A DNA stretch of 64,000 nucleotides from Mesostigma viride. Taxonomy: Eukaryota; Streptophyta; Mesostigmatophyceae; Mesostigmatales; Mesostigmataceae. The stretch lies in NCBI GenBank assembly GCA_009746045.1, contig RPFO01000406.1, positions 975,159-1,039,158 of the forward strand, written 5' to 3'. Position 1 is the first letter of the stretch; every line of letters starts with the position of its first letter. The notes below the pieces were generated by a model, which worked only from the letters and a program-made list of their open reading frames with translations, was not told the origin of the DNA and did not search any database. Positions 29,832 through 40,319 of the stretch are shown here, piece by piece. A program made the translations under genes and the position numbers.

Positions 29832-32144
29832 ATGACAGAGCCTACCCCTCCGGCTGAGAGCCCGCTGCCGTCCCTGCCCCTACCGGACCCTGAGCTGTAT
29901 TTCGAGGCCCTTCCGGGCCGTTGGGTGTCGCGATCATGTTACCGGGGTGGCGTTGTGCAGCCGGCCCTTCAGGCCCAACATGCGAGCTTAGTCAGGGCGG
30001 CCCTCTTCGGGGTCACGTGGTATGGTCCTTCCCCTGATGAGCCGCACCAGCTTGTCCTGCACGGGTTCGATGATGCCGGACACTGTTTGTTGGGGTGTGG
30101 TTCCAGCTGTCCCGCCTTGGGGCAGATAGATGCGGTTCTCCGGTGTTGCCGTGTGTTCTCCTACCTCTCCACTCCTGTGGGCCGTACCTGCCTACGGGAG
30201 GTGTTCCCGTGGCTTCCAGCTGAGGGTGATGCTGAGGTAGACGAGAACCCCTGCGACCTTTTACGGGCCGTAGAGTTCATGGAGATAGCTGATCAGTCGG
30301 CGGGACTAGCGGTTAGTGGTCCTACCCCTTCGGGCGCCCCAGCCGAGGTACATTATACTCCAGATTATTCTGCCTCGAGCGCTGCGTCCGCCTCCTCGGT
30401 GTCTGTCCCTCCCTCTCCGGTCCCGTCGTCCCCTCGGTCGACCCGGGATGTCGCAGTGGAGCCTACCCCTTCGGGTTTGCCTGATCCTCTTTCGGCGACG
30501 GTCTCGGCTATGCAGGCTCAGATCCAGTCTTTGACCACGGCGTTTGGGGCCTTCCTTGCGGCCCAGGCGCAGGTCCCGGCCACGCCGGCTGGATCCGCGC
30601 CCCCTACCCCTTCTGTCGCCCCGGCGACTACGGCTTCGCCCGCGCCCCCGCCTGCGCCCGCGGTCGCTGTGGTTCCGGCGGCTCCTGCGACTCCTGCTGC
30701 CTCTGCGCCTGTTACCGCTCTACCTGCGCCTACGCGGGAGTCTCCTGCCCCTGTTAGCTCGCCCTCCGTCGCTGCTTCCGAGCCTCCTCCCGCTCAGGCG
30801 CAGACGTCGCGGGGTTTCTTTGGCGATACTAGCGGGCTTCCCAGACTTTGGGAGGGTGGTCCTCCGCAGAGGATTCCGGTTCCTGACTGGGGCCTGGATG
30901 GTAGTCAATCTTATGCAGGACTGCCTGTCCCTACGGGCCCCATTTTCAACATGTGGCCTGAGGGTGCACCGGCAACGGAGACCGGCGCGCCTGCGTCGTT
31001 GGCGGGTCCGTCACGGCCCTCTCTGGCTTCAGGTCCGGCGCGACCTCCTGTTTTACCAGTGCCCCCTGCGTCGGTGTCGGCTCCTGCCCCTGCGTCAGCC
31101 CCTGCTCCGGTCCCTCCTCCTTCGGCCTCGCGGTCTTTGGCCGCGGTTGTTCGGTCCACCGGTCAGGATCCTCGCGCCACCCGCGCTGCCGATTCCCTCA
31201 GGGAGTTGTCCCAGGGTGATCGGGACAGGGCTCCTTCTGTGGTGCACGCGACGCCGGAGTCGCGTGACACGCCCATTCCGGGGTATGGTATGTCCGCACT
31301 CGCCTGCCGACAGTGTGACCTGCCGCGCGCCTCTGCTGAGCTTGCCATCTCTCCCATGTCCTATGGGTTCTCCCAGGTGTGTCGGGCGCCCCGGGATCGT
31401 GGCCTACCCATTGAGACTGATCGGCCTCCGTTCGACATGGTTATTTTAGCTGATCCGGTGTTCGAGGGTGAGATCCTGGTCCGGCGCGTCCTGTATCGCT
31501 GGGCGAGGCGCCACAACGACTTGGACACCTACGGTGGGTTTCAGTGGGCTTACCCTCCCCCTCTGGGCATTATGGCTTCGGATGCCCTTACAGTAGAGTT
31601 TCCTGCGGTGCCGGGTGCGGCGTACACTACGGTCCTCCAGCCCATCCTTGAGTGGGATGCCCGCCGCCCGGCGCCTATCCCGGGCCAGGGTCTAGACTCC
31701 CGCGGTCACCCTCCTCCTCGTGCCAGCGACTACCTAGAGACATTCGGGTCGCGACAGTGTGTTCGTCGGTGGCGCTCCCGCGAGGTTCGGCACATCCGGT
31801 TGTGGCCGTCCAACGTGGAGCCCCTGGTGGACCTGTTCTTCCCGACGGGTATGCGCCCTCGGATTCGGTATCATTGCCTCCTCCTGCGGGCCCTTTGCCT
31901 GATCGCGGTAGAGCCTTTCCTTCGCCTCTTTGCCTGTGGCTTTCTGGACTGGGCCCGTGGCCAGGTCGTCCTCACGCAGCATAGGTATTACTGGGCCTTC
32001 CTGGGCCTCTTTCCTGACGGCGTGTGGGCCGATGTTTTCCTCACTGTAGATAGGCATGACAATGTTGAGGATGTGGCTCACTACCAGGCCTACCTGGAGG
32101 TCCTGCTGGCCTCTCGTGGCACTTACCAGACGGATGGCCACTAG
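29832..32144 (+). CDS. Large extra ORF (ORF3) after integrase, function unknown
   Basis: A 770-codon frame from ATG 29832 begins 77 bp after the integrase stop and lies wholly inside the element. Residues about 15-125 look folded and Cys-rich (CYRGGVVQPALQ, HCLLGCGSSCPALG). The middle is a long Ala/Pro/Ser linker, and the last 250 residues look folded again (FDMVILADPVF, VRRVLYRWARRH, RLWPSNVEPLVDLFF). It sits where envelope genes sit in errantiviruses, but I see no signal peptide, glycosylation-rich ectodomain or clear membrane anchor. GC content is visibly higher than in gag-pol, suggesting a separate origin. No family is recognised. Confidence 0.7.
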   Translation: MTEPTPPAESPLPSLPLPDPELYFEALPGRWVSRSCYRGGVVQPALQAQHASLVRAALFGVTWYGPSPDEPHQLVLHGFDDAGHCLLGCGSSCPALGQIDAVLRCCRVFSYLSTPVGRTCLREVFPWLPAEGDAEVDENPCDLLRAVEFMEIADQSAGLAVSGPTPSGAPAEVHYTPDYSASSAASASSVSVPPSPVPSSPRSTRDVAVEPTPSGLPDPLSATVSAMQAQIQSLTTAFGAFLAAQAQVPATPAGSAPPTPSVAPATTASPAPPPAPAVAVVPAAPATPAASAPVTALPAPTRESPAPVSSPSVAASEPPPAQAQTSRGFFGDTSGLPRLWEGGPPQRIPVPDWGLDGSQSYAGLPVPTGPIFNMWPEGAPATETGAPASLAGPSRPSLASGPARPPVLPVPPASVSAPAPASAPAPVPPPSASRSLAAVVRSTGQDPRATRAADSLRELSQGDRDRAPSVVHATPESRDTPIPGYGMSALACRQCDLPRASAELAISPMSYGFSQVCRAPRDRGLPIETDRPPFDMVILADPVFEGEILVRRVLYRWARRHNDLDTYGGFQWAYPPPLGIMASDALTVEFPAVPGAAYTTVLQPILEWDARRPAPIPGQGLDSRGHPPPRASDYLETFGSRQCVRRWRSREVRHIRLWPSNVEPLVDLFFPTGMRPRIRYHCLLLRALCLIAVEPFLRLFACGFLDWARGQVVLTQHRYYWAFLGLFPDGVWADVFLTVDRHDNVEDVAHYQAYLEVLLASRGTYQTDGH

Positions 32145-32510
32145 ATAGAGGGCCTTAGGCCCGACCTGAGGGTGTTGTCCCTCCGGTATGTAGAGTCGCC
32201 CTCATATTCTGGCCAGTTGGTTGGCTGTTCTTGGTCCTTAGCGCTGATGTGTTTACTCTGTGTGTCCTGCCCAGTGCCGTCCCCCCCGGCCAGGACTCCG
32301 TTCCAGGCAGTTAGGGGAACCTACCACCAGGCTTGGTGCTGGCTAACCCTACACCACCCGGCGTGGTGGTGGAGACCGTGTGAACTATTGGTGCTTTGTA
32401 TCTGGGATGGTCTATCGATTGTGTTGGTGTGTGCTGGGTGCGTTAGGATTATTTTCCTACCCCTCTGGTTCCCTCCTCTCTGCGTAGGGAGAGGGCTCCC
32501 TACCTTTTGT
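32145..32510 (+). other. Element 3' untranslated region
   Basis: This is non-coding sequence between ORF3 and the polypurine tract. Repeated GGCGTGGTGG and ACCACC words are the only feature. No ORF of note is present. Confidence 0.5.
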
Positions 32511-32520
32511 GGGGGGGAGG
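32511..32520 (+). promoter_or_regulatory. Polypurine tract
   Basis: GGGGGGGAGG lies directly against the 3' LTR, the position used to prime plus-strand DNA synthesis. Confidence 0.8.
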
Positions 32521-33091
32521 TGTTACGTCGCGTAACAATTCGTTGTAGTTACGGACGTAAATTAGGTCCTTGGCCTCGGTTGTTCCTAGGTTACGTGCAG
32601 TTCTAGTTTGGACATGATTGTCCCCGTAACAGTACTGTGGTATAGTGGGTGCCTTTGGGCGCCGCGCCGCGTACTATATTAGTGGTCCTTATCCTTTTGT
32701 AGAATGTAGTGGACAGGCGTGCATCTGTGCACCTGCTTGTGTTTCTGTGTTTCTGCAGGTGAGGGCCAGGTCGGCCCGAGCCTGTTGGACCGTTGGTGAC
32801 CATTTATGCACGTTCCACTCCTTGTGTGGTCACTCGGCGTGTGTTAAATGAATTAGCACATATTAGCTTGGGTCACGGCAGTTTAGTTGTGTTTCCTTCC
32901 TCTTTTCCTGGAGTAAACGGGTTTGATTAAATGGCCTATGGCGTATTACAGTAGTACATATGTAAATGCATTGAGATCTGGTTCGTCTCGGTCGTCTTTC
33001 GCTAGGGGTGTAAATAGAAGCAGCCTCACTAGTTTAGGTAGTATCAGGACAGGTAGAGGTAGAGGTGGCGGCCGAGGCTTGCGGCGTAACA
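32521..33091 (+). repeat. 3' LTR (571 bp)
   Basis: It matches the 5' LTR except for one extra T in the CTAGTTTGG stretch near 32608. It is followed by CCAAG, the target duplication. Near-identity dates the insertion as recent. Confidence 0.95.
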
Positions 33092-33096
33092 CCAAG

Positions 33097-33425
33097 CATG
33101 CAATATATCATACAAAGAAAGCTGTACATCTACGAATCATAAGCCAGATGCTCACATTTCGGTGGGTTTCAGCTGCAAAAACGTACAGCGACGTGCAATA
33201 CTCCCAGCAGCAACTCGCAACATGCCATGGAAGTGTTGTGGTATTGCCATGGAACTATAGCCATGTTGCCTGCAGTTGTGATGCCATAGACGTCAACCAC
33301 GCTTGCATGACAGCATGCAGGCACGATGACATATTCCAAAAAAAGACACAATATGTCATCCAGCAGGTTGCCTTGTAACCCAGATTTCAAGGAAACTGCA
33401 TAAACGATCTTCCACGTAGGTTGCT
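33097..33425 (-). other. Downstream flank of the dynamin gene
   Basis: The gypsy element inserted only about 330 bp past the dynamin stop codon, so it may lie within or just beyond the 3' UTR. No other gene is seen here. Confidence 0.5.
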
Positions 33426-35444
33426 TCATGTGTGTTGCAGCACCTCCATGCACTTTGCGAAGCGCTCCCTTGTCTGCGCCTTCTGCGCACGTGTCGCCAT
33501 TGTGTCGGGGTCCTCCGCCAGGCATTCTTCCAAGCAAGCCTGGGTCACACTCTCCGCCATGAACCCTGCCAGCTGCTCATGCAGTGACGTCACGAGCGAT
33601 TCATGGCAGAGCATGGGTACTATGTCCGACAGTCGCCTGGTCACTATCTGCGCATATGAGAACAGATTTATCTGCATCCCTAGCACCGCCTCGTCCTCGT
33701 TGCCCACGCTCGCCACCACCTTGTTCATAAACTCCTCAAACACACCCGCCCCCCCCTCCTTGAGAATGCCCACAATGCCACCCACCGATGCCATGCCACC
33801 GTTGCCAACAGCGGCAGCACCATCGCCGATGGGCATGGTCTTTCGGGCATTCGCCTCATTGCCAGCCGCCGTGACCAACTTCATATACTGCGGGTTGAGG
33901 GTGAAGATGTGCGTCTCTGCCCTCGCCACCATGTCAAGAACTGACTTAAGCCCGCTCTCCTTGCTGTCCAGGAAGCGGGGCAGCATGTCCCCCTTGACTG
34001 TGTCCAGAAGGCTCGGATGCGCCCCAAACGCCTCATCCATGAGCACACCCACCACCTTCTCCACGTACTTGCGCAGGTCAGACACCAGGTCCTCAATCCC
34101 ATCCTTGATGGGACTTGCGAACGCGCTCAGAACCAGCTGTTTGAAGACCGGCTGTGAGAGGAAATTCGGCAATGTGGCGCCCCGCGTCTCCTTCATCGCC
34201 TCCCGCACCGTGTCACTGTACTCAGCGCTCAGGAAGTCTGGCACTACGCCCGCCTCGCTGTCACACAAATAGGACGCGAACGCGTGATACAGCTCATAAG
34301 TCCTTGGGGCCACGTGCAGGTCGGGCCGGTCAGGTCTGGTATCCATGGCGTGTGCCATGTCCTTGAACCCCGATGACATCTTAATGATCGCCTCTGTAAA
34401 GTACTGCCGGCGCTCCCCCTCGCTGCCAAGTGTCGGCGCCAGCTCAGCGAGCTCCTTATCCAGGCGCCGCAGCTCCTCGCGCAGCTTGGCCTTGATCTTG
34501 GGCAGAAATTCGTCGATCGTCCGCTTTTGGACGGTCACGATGCGGCGCACCAGCTCGTCCGTCCCCCAATAGCGCTGCTCTAGCCCCTTGACCTCCTCCT
34601 CGGACTCGAAGAATTTTCGCTCCCGGACGCGGGCTTCCCTAATAGGAAGCTCTTCGTCGACCTCGGTCGGTGTACGGTTGCGGACCGCGATCATTCCCAT
34701 CGCCACCTTAACGTTGCGGCCCTCGCCGCGCAGCTTCTCCTTGATCTTCATCCCTGGGCGCACATTGTCAATCTTTGTGACCACCACGAGCGTGCGCTTT
34801 CCCTCCGGGTCCACCTCGCGTGCCAGCTTGATCGCCTCCGTGTTGGCAAAGTCATCCACTGCCGGGACAGTGCAGAGAACTATCATCTGCTCCTGGCTGA
34901 TGTATTCCTTCACCAGCTCACTGGTCTCCTTATGGATGTCCCTGTGCTCATCGTCGTAGGAGAGGTGCGTGATGCCAGGGAGATCAACTAGCGTCATCGT
35001 CGGGCCATCACGCTGGAAGACCTTGAGGTGAATGGGAGTCTTTGTAATCCCTCCACCGCTTCCAGCAATTTGATTTGTCAGCGATATTATCTTCTCAGGA
35101 ATATCGGCTATTTCATCTAGCTTTTCCCCGTCACTAAGGTCTGCTGCCAGGCCGATGATGGCCCAGTCCCTGGTGTCGGGGTGGCCGCTGTAGCCCTCGA
35201 GCCGGAGCATCAGCGGGGCTCGTGTCGTGATGGTTGTGCCGCGCGGGAGACTGATGCCGGAGATAGACTCCAGCACTGACGACTTTCCGGACGACTGCGC
35301 ACCGGCCACCACAATGCCAGGCACAGAGATGCCCTCGGCATTGAGGAGGCCGCGCACTTCCTCCATGGCGTCCAGCCTCGGTTTAAGCTTCTTTCTAATC
35401 TCTTCATTTATTTGCAGGGCGTCAGTGACGGTAAGGTGCCCCAT
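33426..35444 (-). CDS. Dynamin-related GTPase, DRP4/Mx-like
   Basis: A single exon of 672 residues starts at an ATG in CCATGG context (35444). It is a large GTPase that self-assembles on membranes. Motifs are G1 GAQSSGKSS (residues 48-56), the switch I region PRGTTITTRAP, G3 DLPG (154-157) and G4 TKID (223-226). The stalk follows, and a GTPase effector domain lies near the C-terminus (VTRRLSDIVPMLCHESLV). There is no PH domain and no Pro-rich tail, so it is not a classical dynamin. Size and layout match the plant DRP4 / animal Mx-like group. Target membrane is unknown. It is divergent from ECM29, with about 990 bp between the starts. The lack of introns contrasts with its neighbours and may point to a retrocopy or an intron-poor family. 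Confidence 0.93.
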   Translation of the reverse strand: MGHLTVTDALQINEEIRKKLKPRLDAMEEVRGLLNAEGISVPGIVVAGAQSSGKSSVLESISGISLPRGTTITTRAPLMLRLEGYSGHPDTRDWAIIGLAADLSDGEKLDEIADIPEKIISLTNQIAGSGGGITKTPIHLKVFQRDGPTMTLVDLPGITHLSYDDEHRDIHKETSELVKEYISQEQMIVLCTVPAVDDFANTEAIKLAREVDPEGKRTLVVVTKIDNVRPGMKIKEKLRGEGRNVKVAMGMIAVRNRTPTEVDEELPIREARVRERKFFESEEEVKGLEQRYWGTDELVRRIVTVQKRTIDEFLPKIKAKLREELRRLDKELAELAPTLGSEGERRQYFTEAIIKMSSGFKDMAHAMDTRPDRPDLHVAPRTYELYHAFASYLCDSEAGVVPDFLSAEYSDTVREAMKETRGATLPNFLSQPVFKQLVLSAFASPIKDGIEDLVSDLRKYVEKVVGVLMDEAFGAHPSLLDTVKGDMLPRFLDSKESGLKSVLDMVARAETHIFTLNPQYMKLVTAAGNEANARKTMPIGDGAAAVGNGGMASVGGIVGILKEGGAGVFEEFMNKVVASVGNEDEAVLGMQINLFSYAQIVTRRLSDIVPMLCHESLVTSLHEQLAGFMAESVTQACLEECLAEDPDTMATRAQKAQTRERFAKCMEVLQHT

Positions 35445-36437
35445 GGCTGTAGATCCAAGGCGAAATTTTCTTTGGAGAGGGCTCTTTCACCCACAAAATC
35501 GTGACAAATCGTTATGCAAACAACTTATCCCCTAATCAAGGCTCAACAGTCAACCCACCGTCCTGTGACACTGCAGGCCGCGAAATTTTCCTGTACCAAT
35601 GTATGCAACAGAGCGGCTTTTTGTGCAATATTGAATTTTCAACTGTGTTCAGCATCACACAGGCGTTCGTCAAGCCCTTGCTGTGTCCATCGAGACAGCC
35701 AGGACTATGAAAAATATTCGGTGACCAAGTCATTCAAACCTTTCCCCACCGGAGACTTCCGTCCACTGGCAGTCTGCACCGTCCTGAAAAGGGCATTCTG
35801 AATTTCTATGTAATCAATGAAATCCAAGCACTGACATCGACCCCCGGCCTAAAACTCAAAAATCGGCCATCCTCATTATTTAGCGGGTAGGAACAGGTGC
35901 CGATGATGGGACCTGTCGCCACTCACCGGGCGAATTTTCACTCGATCACCCGACATGACAGACCATAAATTATTGTAGCTGACCCGAGGCCACCTAGCAC
36001 TTTGCAGGCTGCAGTGCTGGAGCAGTACTTGCCACGTGGCGTACATGGAAGCGCAGTAAACTTTTACTTCCGTTCGCCTGCAACGCGCAACAACGGGAGC
36101 TTCTCAAAGTCCAGACTCCGGCTGTCCGGCAAAGGCGGCAACGTGCCACGCGGCACGGCATTCCCGCCTGAAATGACCTGCAGAGTGCAGAAGGACCCCT
36201 TCGCGGCTGGCAGTAGAAAATTTCCCACCGACGTTTCGGTCAACAGCTCGAGCACTCTTGACAACGTCAGGAAAAAATGCACACACGTGCACGTCTTGGT
36301 GGAATGCACACCTCTAGCGGGGCACGCTGCTGCATATGATTATTTCAAGCTGCTTGCTCCCACCCCCCTGCTAAGGTTTGGTTTTGTGAAGTCTTTCTGC
36401 TGCCGATGTTGTATACCTGAATCGTTCAATAATTGCC
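35445..36437. promoter_or_regulatory. Divergent upstream region between dynamin and ECM29
   Basis: The two start codons face away from each other over 993 bp, so both promoters should lie here. I see no clear TATA box. CGAAATTTTC occurs at 35460 and 35580, a possible shared element. A plus-strand frame at 36002-36541 crosses the ECM29 start in the wrong frame and is not believed. Confidence 0.5.
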
Positions 36438-37777
36438 ATGGCGTCGGACAGTCCGCAGCCCATGGACATCGCAAGCGAAGCCGAGGAGATGGCGGCAATG
36501 GACCGGGTGCTTACACGGCTTGCGCTTACCGAAGAAAATAAGTTAGAAAAGGTCTTAGAGAAGCTGCTGCCTCGCATAATTCCGCAGGTCGAAACTAAGT
36601 ATGAGGCTGTCAAGAGAAAGGTAAGCACCTTATTTGATATATGATGAATTAATATTAATTCTTGTATCCATGAGCGAAGATCCATGCAGACTCGTCAAAG
36701 TCGTCAACCGGACTTTCCTGCTGCAACTGTTGTTTTTAATATTTGTGGAGCTACGATCCGCCTTCTTCTCAGATTTAACAATGCACGGGCACAATTGTGC
36801 GTACTTCAACCATTTCTTGCAGGTCATGGAAATACTGAGCCACATAAACAACCGAGTCAGAGGGCAGATGAGCATAAAATTGCCGCTGCAGTCGCTCATC
36901 GAGCAGTACACGAGCGGCGAGGGAGGCGCCATGGCTAAGAGCTTTGCCATAATTTACGTCGAGATGGCCATGGACCGAAGCTCGCCTGAGGTATGTGCCG
37001 CGAGTTTTTCGAAACGCAGATGTCAAATATTCTACCACTCCCTATCTCTTTTGAGAACGAAACGTGTTTTTTGCCGGCAAGTCTTCTACTCTACGCACAA
37101 GGGCACCTGCACTCTGGGAAGGCTTTTGCTTCCTCACTATCATGCTTCTACTGTTCTATTGCCTTCACGTCTGTGCTGCCTACCCTGACGTCAGAACAAG
37201 TGGGATGCTGTGCCCTTGCTGCTCCAAGGCGTGTCGACTCGGCCCGCACAGCACCAGGACATTCTCCTGCGCCTGGCAGTGCAGGTAAGCCCCATGCACG
37301 CACTGCTTGCTACCTATGCTGCCGTACAGGCAGTTCTCGTCTCAGGAATTGCACTACGCCCGATCTGACGAGGGGACGGTGGCCACTTCTGTCACCATCC
37401 CCCAATACCTGTTCCAGATTCTACTTACCCACGTGACCAAATGGGCTACAGCGTGCATTCTTTCCTTAAGCTCTCATTCTTAATCTTTCACCTGACCCCT
37501 CGGCCAACATCGTGCCGCTGCCACCTGGCCCATGCGCCCCATTTCGCATATATCTGCCACCTGGCATGCCCCCCCAGGCGATGGAGATCTGTGGCTCCGA
37601 GCACGGCTTCCCCACCTCCCTGCTGGGCAACGCCGTGTCGGCGGCCGCTGCCCTGGAGAAGAAACTGCCCTTTGTTGCGGTGGAGGCGGACCGTGACGCT
37701 CTTCTGGCGTACGCGCTCGAGTGCCTCCTGTACATGCGCACGGGGGCTGCCGAGGACGGGTAAGGAGCGTGTGGACT

Positions 37778-37817
<40 letters not shown>

Positions 37818-40275
37818 AGGTTGTGCGGGGAGACGGCGGACAAGGACAGTTGGGTGGTCTGGTTCGGGGGGGGGGGAGGGAGGAACGGGTCTGCCTGGTG
37901 TTGACAAGAATGGGAATGATGATGGTAAGGGGGCAAGAGGGCAAGGGGCGGCTGAGGCCTGGTAGGGTGCCGGGTGGGAAGGCACGGCGGAGGATGGACG
38001 TAGGGGATGGATCAGGGGAGGAAGGAGATTGTCTGCTGGCACCTGGGAACATTTCCATTCATTGCCGGTATGCCATCTCAAGGTCTCCCGCCCAGTGCTC
38101 TTTCCATCAGAAGCTTTTCGTGTGCGATGCATGGTTCCTTGCACATATGAAACAGACAGCCTTCTATTCTCGCCCGTCCGAGTCCGGGCACAAAAAAAGG
38201 GTGGGTAAGCAATAAAATCAATAAAATAATCATAACCACAATACAGGGTGGGCAAGTCATAAAATATAAGTGGCAAAGCGTCCAAACTAGGAATGGGACG
38301 GGGCTAGATCTGGGGTTGGCTCGACCGTTTGGCAAATTGGAAAGATTGGTGGTTTGTATGGTCTCACGTATGGCCCCTGCTGGATGGGCGTCTGTTGCAA
38401 AACGTTGGCTCATGGACTGGTTGGCTGTTGTGTCCCGAATATCTGACTTGTGCCTTGTCCCTGTGGCATGTGGCATGCCCCCTGCAGCACGCCGGTCGCC
38501 CCGCCTGGCATGTCCCTGGAGCAAGCCAAGCGTGTCATGGGCAAGGAGCCGATTCCTGTTGACGTGCTCCCCAAGCGCAAGGTAAGGAAACTAGGGAGGC
38601 TTTTCTTAGCGCCATCCATTACCCATGTACCAGCTTTGGCATATCCCTATGGGATGTTCTTTCTCCCCAAGGCCCAAGCGCAAGGGAGTAAAATGCTGCT
38701 ACGGCTCCTGTGTCGCTTTGGCCTGGCATATCCCTAATTGGCTTATCACTATATGGTGTGCTCCCCCAGCGCAAGGTGAGGCAAGGAGGGAAGCTCTCTC
38801 ATGCCACCGACCGCTTGTCCCAGAAGGCACCACTGTCCCTGAGCCATTTTCTACCTAGCTGACCACACCAAGGGCTTGACGTTCCAGCCACAAGTGCAGA
38901 GCACGTGCATGGCACCGATTCCTGGCGATTTCTTTTTTTAAATCAGCAGTTCTGCTATTGGATGCTCTACGCCAGGGACCCGCTACTCGCAGCCGCAACT
39001 TTTTCCCGTCCAGGTCCCGCTATGGAATTCGGACATGCGGATGCAGGTACCCTGTGCCCTGTGGCCATAGAAGAAAGCTCCCTCAAGTATCACGTGATGT
39101 ATTGTATGCATGTGTGGCTTATTAATTCCATGTATGTGTGGCTCATTACTTCTATGTATGTGTGGCTGCTGCTGGGTGATTTTGCTAGACGTCAATTCAC
39201 GGTGCAAAGAAGAAAGTGGCAGTGTGTGCCTGTATGTGGTGCCTGTCAAAGCACGCATGCAAGTGCGCATGCCTTGCGACGGTGTCTCGGTGGACATCGT
39301 CGTGCTGCAGGGCACGTCTCGTAGAGGAAAGTTCTCGCAGGCTCCAGTGTTTGGCAGGCCCAACGCGTATCGCCCCTCCGAGAGAGACGGGTGGGTCATG
39401 CTGTTCCCCGTAATGGAGGAGTGCTACGTTGTTCCTTGCCCCTGCATGCCTGACCAGCACATGCTGTTGCGATCCCTGGGACGGCTTTCCACTTGGTCCC
39501 ATGCTTGCGTCCGTACGATTGTGATGGTCTGCTGCCAGCTGGGCATCCTCAACGTGCTGGCCGAGCTGAACCTGGCGCCTGCGCTGGTGTACCGGCACTT
39601 CATGGTCGCCTCCAATGATGGGTAAGCCCTGAGGTCGGCACGGCAAGGGTTTCCCTTTTCTAGTAGCCAGCTGGTATACTAGTTTTTCATGATTTATTAC
39701 ATAGAAATCGATCCAACAGGGCACGACCCCTGGGAGGCCTATCTGTCAGCTATCTTTACAGCAGGACTTCGGGATGAAGCAAACACGAGGTCGCAATTCA
39801 TGGATCCTCGCCTGCAGCGATACAGATTCAAGGTCATAAGCTGCCAGGCCTTGCCATTGGTTAGTCTTCGCGGTAGACCTCATGTTCAAGGGCTTGCATG
39901 CGCCAGCGTAGCGATTCCCACAAAGACTTTGCCACGATGTTCCTGGGAGTGCCATTTTCCCAACCATCCCTTTAAAAAAATGGCCAGCGAGACAACCACA
40001 ACCACTTTCAGTAGTCGCTTAGTTCCCTTGCCTTAGTCCCCCGCGTGCATGCCTTTAATCCGTGGCATGGCACGTTTGCTTGCGTGTGTTCGTGTACATT
40101 GCTATGGCCGCGGGGTGGATGTCGCCGTCCCTCTCAGGGACCACCGTGTGGCGCGGCGGGGCGAGGAGCTGTTCAAGCGCAGGGCGGCGAGTGCGGATCT
40201 GGAGGACGCCGCGTTGGTCAAGTCGCTGTTCGCGCTGTACATCGGTACGCGGGCTTGATGTTGTGGGGTGGTGTT

Positions 40276-40319
<44 letters not shown>

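Larger units (their letters stand above)
22308..33096 (+). mobile_element. Complete Ty3/gypsy chromovirus with extra ORFs
   Basis: The element spans 22313-33091 and is flanked by the 5-bp target duplication CCAAG (22308-22312 and 33092-33096). LTRs start TGTTAC and end GTAACA and differ visibly by one base indel, so insertion is recent. The order is 5' LTR, primer site, a small viroplasmin-type ORF, gag with zinc knuckle, protease, RT, RNase H, integrase, chromodomain, a large extra ORF, polypurine tract and 3' LTR. PR-RT-RH-IN order defines Ty3/gypsy, and the chromodomain places it among chromoviruses. At about 10.8 kb it is long for the group because of the extra ORFs. Gag-pol is split into five overlapping frames. 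Confidence 0.95.

Noticed and set aside
30544-31449. 301-codon Leu/Arg-rich plus-strand frame inside ORF3
   Set aside because: It is an out-of-frame reading of the GC-rich ORF3, and Leu/Arg/Pro composition is typical of such shadows.
29832-32144. ORF3 as a retroviral-type envelope gene
   Set aside because: The position fits, but no signal peptide, furin-like site, fusion peptide or anchor is visible.
33169-33537. 122-codon minus-strand frame at the dynamin 3' end
   Set aside because: It overlaps the end of the dynamin coding sequence in another frame and has no domain.
36002-36541. 179-codon plus-strand frame overlapping the ECM29 start
   Set aside because: It runs through the ECM29 first exon in a different frame and resembles no protein.
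37488-38285. 265-codon minus-strand frame with a long Pro run
   Set aside because: It spans exon 4 antisense and the intronic 38-G run; the Pro run is the homopolymer.
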